From Actinomycetales bacterium SN12 (lineage in GTDB: Bacteria > Actinomycetota > Actinomycetes > Actinomycetales > Microbacteriaceae), in contig PJCV01000003.1 of the NCBI GenBank assembly GCA_002837415.1, positions 270,692-334,691 of the forward strand: a stretch of 64,000 bases of DNA, given 5' to 3'. Every line of letters begins with the position of its first letter. The first letter of the stretch is position 1. The translations under genes were made by a program, and so were the position numbers. Positions 19,046 to 26,991 of this stretch are shown here, piece by piece. A model generated the notes under the pieces. That model did no database searches. It was not told the DNA's origin and saw only the letters and a program-made list of their open reading frames with translations.

Positions 19046-19986
19046 CACAGCTCCTTCTTCCGGCGGACGATGAGCGCCTGGGCGACCCCGACGATGATGA
19101 TGAGGGCGAAGAACACGTACGAGATCGCGGCGGAGTAGCCGAATCGGTAGCTGACGAAGCCGGCCTCGTAGACGTACTGCACGATCGAGCGGGTGGTGTC
19201 GCTCGCGACCCCTCCGAGCATCTGGTACGCCTGGTCGAAGAGCTTCAGCGAGGCCAGCACCTGCAGGATCAGGATGAGCACGGTGGCCGGACCCAGCTGG
19301 GGGAGGGTGATCGACCAGAACTGCCGCCACGCGTTCGCTCCGTCGAGCGAGGCGGCCTCGTACTGCTGCGGCGGGATGTTCTGCATGGCGGCGAGGTAGA
19401 GCAGGAAGTTGAACCCGACCGTCCACCAGACCGTCGCGATCACGATCGACAGCATGTTCGTGTCGGGGTTCTGCAGCCAGGCGATCGGCTCGAGGCCGAG
19501 CGCCTTGAGGATGTTGTTCGCGGCGCCGATCTGCGGGTTGAAGATCCACACCCAGATCTGCGAGATGACGGTGGATGCCAGCAGGTACGGCATGAAGAAC
19601 GACAGCCGCCACAGCCACTGGCCGGGAAGGCCGCGGTCGACGAGAGCGGCCATGACCAGCGCGAGCGCGACCAGCGGCACAGTCGAGAGCACGGTGAACC
19701 ACAGCGTGTTCCACAGCGACTGCCACATCACCGGGTCGCCGAGCGCTTCGGCGTAGTTGGCGAAGCCGACGAGCCCGCCGCCGGCGCCGGTGAGCGACTG
19801 GTCGGTGAAGCTCAGGTAGATGCCGTGCACGATCGGCCAGATGAGGAAGAGGGCGAACGCGATGAGGAACGGCGTGAGGAACGCCCAGCTGACCAGCTGC
19901 TCTCGCCGCTGGATGCCGGCGGGGCGGAACCGCGTGTCGGACTTGCGGCCGGTGACGACCGTGCGGGTGCTCGCTGTGGTCGTCAT
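19045..19986 (-). CDS. CUT1 sugar ABC permease 1, module B
   Basis: This MalF-like permease has 313 residues. The sequence FLTPFLIAFALFLIWPIVHG is the first helix, and the EAA loop is YEAASLDGANAWRQFWSITLPQL. It overlaps the binding-protein stop (ATGA) upstream and the second permease downstream. No ATPase is encoded in this module. Confidence 0.9.
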   Translation of the reverse strand: MTTTASTRTVVTGRKSDTRFRPAGIQRREQLVSWAFLTPFLIAFALFLIWPIVHGIYLSFTDQSLTGAGGGLVGFANYAEALGDPVMWQSLWNTLWFTVLSTVPLVALALVMAALVDRGLPGQWLWRLSFFMPYLLASTVISQIWVWIFNPQIGAANNILKALGLEPIAWLQNPDTNMLSIVIATVWWTVGFNFLLYLAAMQNIPPQQYEAASLDGANAWRQFWSITLPQLGPATVLILILQVLASLKLFDQAYQMLGGVASDTTRSIVQYVYEAGFVSYRFGYSAAISYVFFALIIIVGVAQALIVRRKKEL

Positions 19987-21323
19987 GACTTCGACGTCCC
20001 TTCGGGATCGGCGGGGTTGGGCTGAGCGAGCAGCGTGTTCACGCGACGCTCGAACCGGTCGATCGCCGCAGCGGGATCATCGCCGCTGAGCAGCACTCCC
20101 TGCACGGCCGCGCCGAATTCGCCCTGGAAGTTCGAGCCGGAGCCGGTGAACCAGGCCGTCGGGTCGTAGACGACGTGCTCGGCCGCTGCGGCGTAGTGCG
20201 CCTGCGGGATCAGATCCGCGTACTCGGGCGACGATGTCACGGGCAGGTAGGCGGGGATGTGACCGGCCTCGGCCCAGCCGAACGATCCCTTGAGCATGTC
20301 GGCGACGAACTGATAGGTGAGGTCGCGCCGGTGCTCGTCGGCGCGGGCCTGGTGCGGCAGCACGAAGGAGTGCGAGTCGGCGTACACGGCGGGCGTGCCG
20401 TACAGGGTGGGGATCATCGTGGCGTCGAACGGGATGCCCGCGCTGAGCATCGTCCGCAGCTCCCAGACGCCGGTCATCAGCATCCCGCTCTTCCCGGTGG
20501 CGAACTCCGCGATCGCGCTGCCGTAGTCGTTCTGGGCTGCGGCGATCTCGCCGTCAAGAAGCGACTGCATGTATGCGAGGGTCTCGACCGCGGCATCCTT
20601 GTCGATCCCCATCCTGCCTCCGGCCGGAAGCTCGATCTCAAGTCCGTGCTGGGCGTACAGGCCGTAGAACAGACGCCACATCTGCGCGCCGTCACCCAGG
20701 TACCCGTACGACAGGGCGTGCCCTTCGGCGATTCCCGCCACGGCACGGAGCTGGTCCAGGAACTCCTCGGGCGACGAGGTCGGCATCAGAGCCCCGTCGG
20801 AGTCGAGCTGCCCGGCCGCGTCGCAGACGTCGGTGTTGTACATCAGCACGAAGGGGTGGGCGTCGAGCGCGACGCTGAACAGCCGGTCGCCCGCGAAGCC
20901 CTTCTGCCAGATCGGGCCGGGGAAGGTGCTCTCGTCGACACCGAGCTCGGCGAGCCGGTCGACGTCCCAGCTGTCGAGCAGGCCGCCAGGCGCCCAGCCC
21001 GGCACGCGCGTCGCATGCATGATGGCGACGTCGGGTGCTCGCCCGCCGGCACCGGCCATCGCGAGCTTCGTGTAGTACGGCGTGCCCCAGGCGAGCACGG
21101 TCGGTCGGATGCGGTACGCGTCCTGCGCGTGGTTGACCTTGTCGAGCAGCGCCGACATGGTCACGCCGTCGCCGCCGGAGAGCAGGTGCCAGAACTGCAG
21201 GGTCTGCGTGCCGGAGCCGCTGACCGCACCGGGTGCGCATCCGGCGAGCAGGGCGGTGCCGGCGGCCGCGGATGCGGCGGCGAGGAACTGCCTTCGGGAA
21301 AGATCGAGCGGAGGTGTCATCAC
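19983..21323 (-). CDS. ABC sugar-binding protein with Tat-lipoprotein signal, module B
   Basis: This is a family-1 extracellular solute-binding protein of 446 residues. Unlike the other binding proteins here, its leader has a twin-arginine motif SRRQFL (Arg10-Arg11) followed by LLAGC, so it is predicted to be exported folded and then lipidated on Cys29. FWHLLSGGDG, HATRVPGWAPGG and MLMTGVWELRTML fit oligosaccharide-binding proteins. It heads the module B operon, and an imperfect palindrome (21359-21374) lies 36 bp before the ATG. Confidence 0.9.
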   Translation of the reverse strand: MMTPPLDLSRRQFLAAASAAAGTALLAGCAPGAVSGSGTQTLQFWHLLSGGDGVTMSALLDKVNHAQDAYRIRPTVLAWGTPYYTKLAMAGAGGRAPDVAIMHATRVPGWAPGGLLDSWDVDRLAELGVDESTFPGPIWQKGFAGDRLFSVALDAHPFVLMYNTDVCDAAGQLDSDGALMPTSSPEEFLDQLRAVAGIAEGHALSYGYLGDGAQMWRLFYGLYAQHGLEIELPAGGRMGIDKDAAVETLAYMQSLLDGEIAAAQNDYGSAIAEFATGKSGMLMTGVWELRTMLSAGIPFDATMIPTLYGTPAVYADSHSFVLPHQARADEHRRDLTYQFVADMLKGSFGWAEAGHIPAYLPVTSSPEYADLIPQAHYAAAAEHVVYDPTAWFTGSGSNFQGEFGAAVQGVLLSGDDPAAAIDRFERRVNTLLAQPNPADPEGTSKS

Positions 21324-21358
21324 TGCTCCTTCGTCACCTCGTTGTGAACGCGTCCATC

Positions 21359-21374
21359 ATTACATCGTGGTAAT
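21359..21374. promoter_or_regulatory. LacI operator upstream of module B operon
   Basis: ATTACATCGTGGTAAT is a 16-bp imperfect palindrome. Its left half matches the perfect palindrome TTACATCGATGTAA at 22503-22516 on the other side of the LacI gene. It lies 36 bp upstream of the binding-protein start, a position suited to repression. Confidence 0.68.
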
Positions 21375-21412
21375 CAGGACGCAAGAGGGTGTTCGGAACC
21401 CGTTCGGCCGGG

Positions 21413-22459
21413 TCAGGCCCGGTGCCCCGCAGGGCTGGCCGACGTGCTCGCCCGCGCGCGGATCGCGTGCGGCAGCGTCATGCTGCGCGGCGGCATGGCG
21501 CGGTCGTCCATGCGCGCGGTCAGCAGCGTCAGGGCCGCTTCGGCCAGGGCATTCCGATCGAAGGCGACGGTGGTGAGTGCGGGCGCGGTGAACGCCGACA
21601 GCTCGACATCGTCGAAGCCGGTCAGCAGCACGTCGTCGGGAACCCGGATGCCGTGCGTGTCGAGCGCGTGCAGCGCCCCGAGAGCGAGCGAGTCGGTGAA
21701 CGCGATCACCGCGTCGAACGCGATTCGGCGGTTCAGTAGCTCCTGCATCGCCGCCGCGCCGGACGCCATCGACCAGGGCAGCCGGTTCAGTTCGAGGGAC
21801 GGATCGTGCGGGATGCCCGCTTCGCGCAGCGCATCGCGCACGCCCTCCAGTCGCTGACGGCTGGTGGCGGTCGCGTGCCGCGGATCGTCGTCGCCGCCGA
21901 TGACGGCGACGCGGCGGGCGCCCTTCGCCAGCACATGGCGGGTCATGTCGGCTGCGGCGCGCCTGCTGTCGATGCGGACGTGGTCTGCGCGGTGCTGCTC
22001 GACCTCGCCGATGACCACCAGCGGCGGAAGCTGATCGGCATGGCGGAGGATGCTGTCCTCCAGGCGCACGGGATTGAGGATCAGTCCGTCGACCAGGCGG
22101 GTGCGTGCGCGGGCGAGCAGCTCGCCCTCGCGCTCGGGCTCCAGCGCGGTCTCCTCGATCTGCACGGCGAGACCTCGCTGGTGGGCGGCCTGCACGATGC
22201 TGTGCACGAGCTCCGCGGAGTACGCGGTCGCGAGATCGGGCAGGGCCACCGCGATGGTTCCCGACCTGCCGGTGCGCATGCCCCGTGCGCTGAGATTGGG
22301 CACGAAGTCGAGCTGCCGCATCGCCTGCTCGACCTTCTCCCGCGTCTCGCCGCTCACGGCGAACGAGCCGGTGACCACGTTCGACACGGTCTTCGCTGAT
22401 ACGCCGGCGAGAGCTGCGACGTCCTTCATGGTCGCTCGGCGCGCGGGTGGCGGAGTCAT
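21413..22459 (-). CDS. LacI-family regulator of arabinan module B
   Basis: This is a 348-residue repressor with helix-turn-helix MKDVAALAGVSAKTVSNVV, hinge PNLSARGMRTG and an effector domain. The LacI 17/18/22 equivalents are Ala, Lys and Asn, and the Leu56 equivalent is Met. It is a paralogue of the module A regulator (compare RSGTIAVALPDLATAYSAEL). The start at 22459 gives ten residues before MKDVAALAG; the downstream Met is possible. Palindromes containing TTACATC flank it on both sides, predicting control of the transporter/GH51 operon and of the divergent alditol oxidase. Confidence 0.9.
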   Translation of the reverse strand: MTPPPARRATMKDVAALAGVSAKTVSNVVTGSFAVSGETREKVEQAMRQLDFVPNLSARGMRTGRSGTIAVALPDLATAYSAELVHSIVQAAHQRGLAVQIEETALEPEREGELLARARTRLVDGLILNPVRLEDSILRHADQLPPLVVIGEVEQHRADHVRIDSRRAAADMTRHVLAKGARRVAVIGGDDDPRHATATSRQRLEGVRDALREAGIPHDPSLELNRLPWSMASGAAAMQELLNRRIAFDAVIAFTDSLALGALHALDTHGIRVPDDVLLTGFDDVELSAFTAPALTTVAFDRNALAEAALTLLTARMDDRAMPPRSMTLPHAIRARASTSASPAGHRA

Positions 22460-22502
22460 CCGGTCAGTGTAATGGCGACGGGATGCGCGACCGGGGGCGG
22501 GC

Positions 22503-22516
22503 TTACATCGATGTAA
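22503..22516. promoter_or_regulatory. Perfect LacI operator between regulator B and alditol oxidase
   Basis: TTACATCGATGTAA is a perfect 14-bp palindrome in the 78-bp divergent gap, 21 bp before the oxidase ATG and 43 bp before the regulator start. It could silence both genes and is matched by the imperfect copy at 21359-21374. Confidence 0.75.
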
Positions 22517-22537
22517 CGACCGTGCGATCATGGCGTG

Positions 22538-23797
22538 ATGAGCACCGAGCGCAACTGGGCAGGAAACCTGAGCTACGAGGCCGCACGGCTCGTGCACCCC
22601 GAGTCCCTCGAGGAGGCACGGGAGGCGCTCGCCTCGAGCGAGCGGGTCCGGATGCTCGGCACCAGGCACTCTTTCAACGACATCGCAGACACCGACGGAG
22701 TGCTCATCGCGCTCGACCGGATGCCCCGGGTGATCGATATCAGCGAGGCGCGCGACGCCGTGCGCGTCAGCGGCGGGCTGCGCTATGGCGACATCGCCCC
22801 GCAGCTCGACGCCGCCGGTCTCGCACTCGCCAACCTCGCCTCGCTGCCGCACATCTCGGTCGCCGGTGCGGTGGCCACGGGCACCCACGGCTCGGGAGAC
22901 GTGATCGGCTCGCTCGCGGCCGCGGTGCGGGGGCTCGCGCTGCTCACGGCGTCCGGCGAGGTCCGCGAGCTGCGCCGAGGCGATCCCGGCTTCGACGGCG
23001 CCGTCGTCTCGCTCGGCGCCCTCGGCGCGGTGATCGACCTCACGCTCGACGTGGAGCCCACCTACACGGTGGCGCAGCACGTGTACGAGGGGCCGAGCTG
23101 GGACGCGATCCTCGCCGACCTGGATGCGGTCACGAGCGCAGGCACGAGTGTCAGCATCTTCTCGACATGGCGGCGCACCGATGCGGCCGATCAGCTGTGG
23201 GTCAAGCAGCGTCAGCCCGATGACCGCGTCGATCAGCGTCTTACGGTCATCGCCGACCTCGGGGCTGTGCCCGCTGCGGAGAAGCGCCATCCGATCCTCG
23301 GCGCCGATCCGCAGGCCTGCAGCGAGCAGGGCGGTGTTCCCGGCGAGTGGTTCGAGCGGCTGCCGCACTTCCGGCTGGCGTTCACCCCCTCGGCCGGCGT
23401 CGAACTGCAGAGCGAGTACCTCGTGCCGCGTCGCGACGCCGTCGAGGCGATCGAGGCGGTGCGCCGGCTGGCCGCCCGTATTGCGCCCCTGCTGCTCGTG
23501 AACGAGATCCGCACAGTGCGAGCAGACGACCTCTGGTTGAGCTCGTCGTTCGAGACGGATGCCGTCGGCCTCCACTTCACCTGGCGACCCGACGAGCAGG
23601 CGGTGCGGGCGCTGCTGCCGGAGATCGAGGCGGCTCTGCCGGGCTCAGCGCGACCGCACTGGGGCAAGATCTCGACGCTCGACGCTGACGAGGTGCGCGC
23701 GCGCTACCCGCGTTGGAACGACTTCGCGGCGCTCGCCGCATCGTACGACCCCGATCGTCGCTTCGTGAACCGGCGCCTGGAGATGCTCGGACTCTGA
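22538..23797 (+). CDS. FAD-dependent alditol (xylitol/sorbitol) oxidase
   Basis: This protein oxidises a terminal hydroxyl of a sugar alcohol to the aldose with O2, giving H2O2. It has 419 residues, the size of Streptomyces AldO. His44 in GTRHSFND matches the histidine that covalently holds FAD in AldO (GSGHSFN). NEIRTVRADD corresponds to the AldO catalytic Glu-x-Arg segment. FAD-binding PP-loop residues and GTHGSGD are present. The ATG at 22538 lies 21 bp after the operator palindrome, which ties it to arabinan regulation. The substrate may be arabitol or xylitol. L-gulono/arabinonolactone oxidase relatives are less likely given the NEIRT match. Confidence 0.85.
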   Translation: MSTERNWAGNLSYEAARLVHPESLEEAREALASSERVRMLGTRHSFNDIADTDGVLIALDRMPRVIDISEARDAVRVSGGLRYGDIAPQLDAAGLALANLASLPHISVAGAVATGTHGSGDVIGSLAAAVRGLALLTASGEVRELRRGDPGFDGAVVSLGALGAVIDLTLDVEPTYTVAQHVYEGPSWDAILADLDAVTSAGTSVSIFSTWRRTDAADQLWVKQRQPDDRVDQRLTVIADLGAVPAAEKRHPILGADPQACSEQGGVPGEWFERLPHFRLAFTPSAGVELQSEYLVPRRDAVEAIEAVRRLAARIAPLLLVNEIRTVRADDLWLSSSFETDAVGLHFTWRPDEQAVRALLPEIEAALPGSARPHWGKISTLDADEVRARYPRWNDFAALAASYDPDRRFVNRRLEMLGL

Positions 23798-23834
23798 GCT
23801 TCGCGCGCGGTTTCGCCTCCCGGCCATCCGACTC

Positions 23835-23864
23835 TTGTGTTCCGCGCTGTGATACCGGTAACAT
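23835..23864 (+). promoter_or_regulatory. Promoter with CCGG-centred LacI operator for the anchored GH43
   Basis: TTGTGT (23835-23840) and TAACAT (23859-23864) are 18 bp apart. The palindrome TGATACCGGTAACA (23850-23863) covers the -10 box. The same pair of hexamers with the same spacing and a related palindrome recurs at 29602-29631, so the two genes are probably co-regulated. GAGGAGGAGACA at 23909-23920 looks like a ribosome site, but no good start codon follows. Confidence 0.7.
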
Positions 23865-24001
23865 CCGAGTCAGCTGGCCCCAACGTCGTGGCATCCGTCG
23901 TATCTCGAGGAGGAGACACTCACCCCACCGAACCCGGTGGCACGGCCCCAGCTGATCGCGGCTCTCGCCGCCGACCCGACCGGGTCGATCTTCCCCACCT
24001 G

Positions 24002-24081
24002 CCGTCTCAGGGCGCGCACGTGCGGCACTCCCCTCGTGCCGCTGCTCGAGCGCGCCCGCGCTCCGGCGCGCCCTGAGACGG
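24002..24081 (+). other. Three-way-junction-like element in the GH43 leader
   Basis: A perfect 16-bp inverted repeat (24002-24017 with 24066-24081, CCGTCTCAGGGCGCGC and its complement) encloses two more perfect hairpins: GCGGCAC/GTGCCGC (24022-24028 with 24036-24042) and GAGCGC/GCGCTC (24048-24053 with 24058-24063). Transcribed, this folds as a three-way junction ending 12 nt before the ribosome site GAAGGAG (24093-24099). It could be a cis-regulatory RNA, a terminator/antiterminator or a small terminal-inverted-repeat element. No known family is recognised. The rest of the 311-bp gap holds the promoter above. Confidence 0.6.
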
Positions 24082-24108
24082 TCGATGCACTAGAAGGAGT
24101 TCGTAGAC

Positions 24109-26838
24109 GTGAGAACACACGACAACCCTGCGCGCCGTCGGCGCCGATCAGCGCGGCGCATGGCCGCGGTGATCGGAGTCAGCGCGCTGGTCGCCTCGTC
24201 GGCGACCGCCGTCGGCCAGGCCGCCTTCGCGGCCCCGGTGACCGCCCCCATGGCGGCGACCGCGGAGATCGAGGCGGTGCCGGGCAACCTGCTGCCCGAC
24301 GGGCGGTTCGCAGGCAGCCTGACCGGGTGGACGACCGCCCGCGGCGGCGAACTGGCGCTGACCACCGACGCGGCCAGCGGCTCGCACGCTCTTGCGGTCA
24401 CGAAGCGGCAGAACACCCAGTCGGGCCCGTTCGCCGACGTCTCGGGCAAACTCGAGGTCGGCGCCACGTACCGGATGAGCGGGAAGCTGAAGTACACGGA
24501 GGGCGAAGCGACGCAGCGCTTCAACTTCACCTTCTGCCCCACCAACTTCAACGGCTGCGCCGATTACGGTCGCGCCTTCCCCAAGGGCCAGTGGGAGTCG
24601 TTCTCCCAGGAGTTCACGGCGGAGGCGAAGCACGCTGACGCGAACTGGTTCTTCATCGAGACGCCGTGGGGCTCGAACGCCCTGCAGGACTTCGCCGTCG
24701 ACGAGATCTCGCTGATCAAGATCGCGGACGCTCCGGAGCAGCCGGCCTTCCAGGCGCTCGAGGACGTGCAGACGAAGCCGATCGGCGACCACAACCCGCT
24801 CGTCGGTCACAAGTTCGGCGCCGACCCGCACCACCTGGTGTACAACGGCCGCCTCTACATCTACTCCACCGATGACACGCAGCAGTACGAGGCGAACACT
24901 AAGGACGCCAACGGCCTGCCCACGCAGTCGAACGGCTACGGAGCGATCACGCGACTCAACGTGATGTCGACCAGCGACATGGTGAACTGGGTCGATCACG
25001 GTGCGGTGCCGATCGCTCGCGAGGGTGGAGCTGCTCCCTGGGCGCGCAACTCCTGGGCTCCGGCCGCGATCGAGAAGGACGGCAACGTCTACCTGTACTT
25101 CTGCGACAGCGGCACCGGAACAGCCGTCGTCGTCGGAGGCTCGCCGCTCGGCCCCTGGGAGGATCCGCTGGGCAAGAAGATCATCCCCGACACCGTGGAC
25201 CGTGACTACATCGCCTCAGGTGGCTTCCCGGCAGGCATGTGGCTGTTCGACCCCGAGGTCTTCATCGACGACAAGGACGGGCAGGCGTACCTGTACTTCG
25301 GCGGCAACTCTCAGATCGGAACCGCCCCGAACGTGCAGGGCCCGCAGAACCCGAAGTCGACCCGAGTGGTGAAGCTGAAGGACGACATGGTCACCCTCGA
25401 CGGCGATCCGGTCGAGATCGACGGCCCCGGCATGTTCGAGGCGTCGAGCATGTTCAAGCGCGACGGCAAGTACTACTACTCCTACTCCTCGAACTTCCAG
25501 GTGAAGGAGGAGGCCGGCAAGTACCCGAAGACCGGGGCGATCGCCTACATGATGACGGACGACCCGATGGATCTCACGGCATCGAAATACGCGGGCGAGG
25601 CCTTCCTGAACCAGTCGACGTTCTTCGGTGCCGGCAACGGCGGCAACAACCACTCCGACATGTTCACCTACAAGGGCGAGACGTACTTCACGTACCACAC
25701 GCAGACACGCGGAGCCGCCTGGGCCGCCGCGTTCGGCAGCCCCGGCGCCACGCAGGGCTACCGCTCGGTGCACATCGACAAGCTGGAGTTCAACGCCGAC
25801 GGCACGATCAAGCCCGTCAAGGGCACGCGCGAAGGCGTCGAGCAGGTCGAGGCGTTCAACCCGTACCGCACGTTCGAGGCGGAGACCCTCGCCTGGCAGC
25901 TGGGCATCACCACCGTCGAGACGGAGGCCGCGTCGGTCGAGTTCCCCGAGCACAAGGGGAGCGGAAACCTCGTCGTGTCGTCGATCGATGACGGCGACTT
26001 CACCGGCATCTCCGGGGTGGACTTCGGGGCCGGCGCGAAGACCGTGTCGGCGCGCGTGAAGCCGCTGACCGAGGGCAGCAGCGTCCAGGTCCGTCTCGAC
26101 CAGCCCGACGGTCCGGTCGTGGCGACCCTGCCCGTCGAGGGCGCAATCGGCGAATGGACGACCGTCCAGGCCGACGTCGAGGGTGCAGACGGGAAGCACG
26201 ACGTGTTCTTCGTGTTCGCCGGAGCCGAGGGCGTCGAGGCCGGTGTCGACCTCATGGAGGTGGACAACTGGGCGTTCACCGGATCGCAGGACTCGGGCCC
26301 CGGTGAGCAGGAGTTCGCAGCGGAGCTGTCGAGCGACCAGGTCGCTGCCGGCGGATCGGTGACGGTCACCGCGTCGGGTGTCGAGGCCGACGAGGTCGAG
26401 ATCGGCATCGAGAGCGCCTACCGCAAGCTCGCCACGGCGAAGGTCGAAGACGGTGAGCTGTCGGCGACCGTAGTGATCCCGACCGACATCGAAGCCGGCG
26501 CGCACGAGATCGTGCTGCGGGCGAACGGAGTCGAGCTGAAGCGGCTGCCTCTCACGGTCACAGCCGCGGCGGCCCCTGGCGACGGCGATCCGGGTGATGG
26601 CGATCCGGGTGATGGCGGTGCGGGTGATGGCGGTGCGAGCACCGGTGGCTCCGGCGCCGGCGGTTCCAGCACCGCGGGCTCGACGGCCGGCGGTTCGGGC
26701 GGCGCACTCGCCACCACGGGTGCCGACGGCTCGGGCAGCGCCCTGGCCGCGGCGATCGGGGCACTGCTGCTGGCGGCGGGTTCGGGTCTGTGGATGCTGC
26801 GGCGCCGGCGGTCTGTCGTGAGCGAGCACTCTGCCTGA
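24109..26838 (+). CDS. Secreted, sortase-anchored GH43 arabinofuranosidase/xylosidase with CBMs
   Basis: This 909-residue extracellular enzyme probably attacks arabinoxylan or arabinan side chains. Domains in order: signal peptide with basic N-terminus (RRRRRSARRMAAV, cleavage near residue 42); CBM4/9-like beta-sandwich (about 59-205); GH43 propeller (about 228-575) with Asp239 (GADPHH), Asp381 (LFDPEVF) and Glu444 (MFEASSMF); CBM6-like domain (about 585-725); an Ig-like domain; a Gly/Asp/Ser linker built from 15-bp repeats (26584-26628); and a cell-wall sorting signal LATTG (867-871), hydrophobic helix and RRRR tail. LAxTG suits a class E sortase. The GTG start at 24109 follows GAAGGAG. The promoter carries the operator shared with the downstream ABC cluster. 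Confidence 0.87.
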   Translation: MRTHDNPARRRRRSARRMAAVIGVSALVASSATAVGQAAFAAPVTAPMAATAEIEAVPGNLLPDGRFAGSLTGWTTARGGELALTTDAASGSHALAVTKRQNTQSGPFADVSGKLEVGATYRMSGKLKYTEGEATQRFNFTFCPTNFNGCADYGRAFPKGQWESFSQEFTAEAKHADANWFFIETPWGSNALQDFAVDEISLIKIADAPEQPAFQALEDVQTKPIGDHNPLVGHKFGADPHHLVYNGRLYIYSTDDTQQYEANTKDANGLPTQSNGYGAITRLNVMSTSDMVNWVDHGAVPIAREGGAAPWARNSWAPAAIEKDGNVYLYFCDSGTGTAVVVGGSPLGPWEDPLGKKIIPDTVDRDYIASGGFPAGMWLFDPEVFIDDKDGQAYLYFGGNSQIGTAPNVQGPQNPKSTRVVKLKDDMVTLDGDPVEIDGPGMFEASSMFKRDGKYYYSYSSNFQVKEEAGKYPKTGAIAYMMTDDPMDLTASKYAGEAFLNQSTFFGAGNGGNNHSDMFTYKGETYFTYHTQTRGAAWAAAFGSPGATQGYRSVHIDKLEFNADGTIKPVKGTREGVEQVEAFNPYRTFEAETLAWQLGITTVETEAASVEFPEHKGSGNLVVSSIDDGDFTGISGVDFGAGAKTVSARVKPLTEGSSVQVRLDQPDGPVVATLPVEGAIGEWTTVQADVEGADGKHDVFFVFAGAEGVEAGVDLMEVDNWAFTGSQDSGPGEQEFAAELSSDQVAAGGSVTVTASGVEADEVEIGIESAYRKLATAKVEDGELSATVVIPTDIEAGAHEIVLRANGVELKRLPLTVTAAAAPGDGDPGDGDPGDGGAGDGGASTGGSGAGGSSTAGSTAGGSGGALATTGADGSGSALAAAIGALLLAAGSGLWMLRRRRSVVSEHSA

Positions 26839-26869
26839 CACTGAGTCGTCGGCCTCTGCGCTGACGGCG

Positions 26870-26908
26870 TCGGCCCGGTCGTGCCCCTGGTGGGAACGAC
26901 CGGGCCGA
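26870..26908 (+). terminator. Hairpin terminator after anchored GH43
   Basis: A 13-bp perfect stem (26870-26882 with 26896-26908, core CGGCCCGGTCGT) with a 13-nt loop lies 32 bp after the GH43 stop. It lacks a T-run, as is common in high-GC actinobacteria. It separates the GH43 transcript from the following lacI-type promoter. Confidence 0.65.
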
Positions 26909-26933
26909 TCGTGCGTGGTCGACTCCTGCTTCG

Positions 26934-26962
26934 TTGCGGGGCGAGGCTGTGCTCGGTAACAT
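26934..26962 (+). promoter_or_regulatory. Promoter and half-conserved operator of LacI regulator C
   Basis: TTGCGG (26934-26939) and TAACAT (26957-26962) are 17 bp apart. TGTGCTCGGTAACA (26948-26961) keeps the right half CGGTAACA of the TGTTACCGGTAACA consensus. This suggests weak autoregulation. Confidence 0.6.
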
Positions 26963-26991
26963 TCCGAAAGGCAAGCCGACGGAGGAAGCGC

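Noticed and set aside
23937..24638. GTG-started frame in the GH43 leader, as a leader peptide or gene
   Set aside because: It sits about 17 nt from the nearest Shine-Dalgarno, overlaps the GH43 start in another frame and becomes Arg-rich nonsense.
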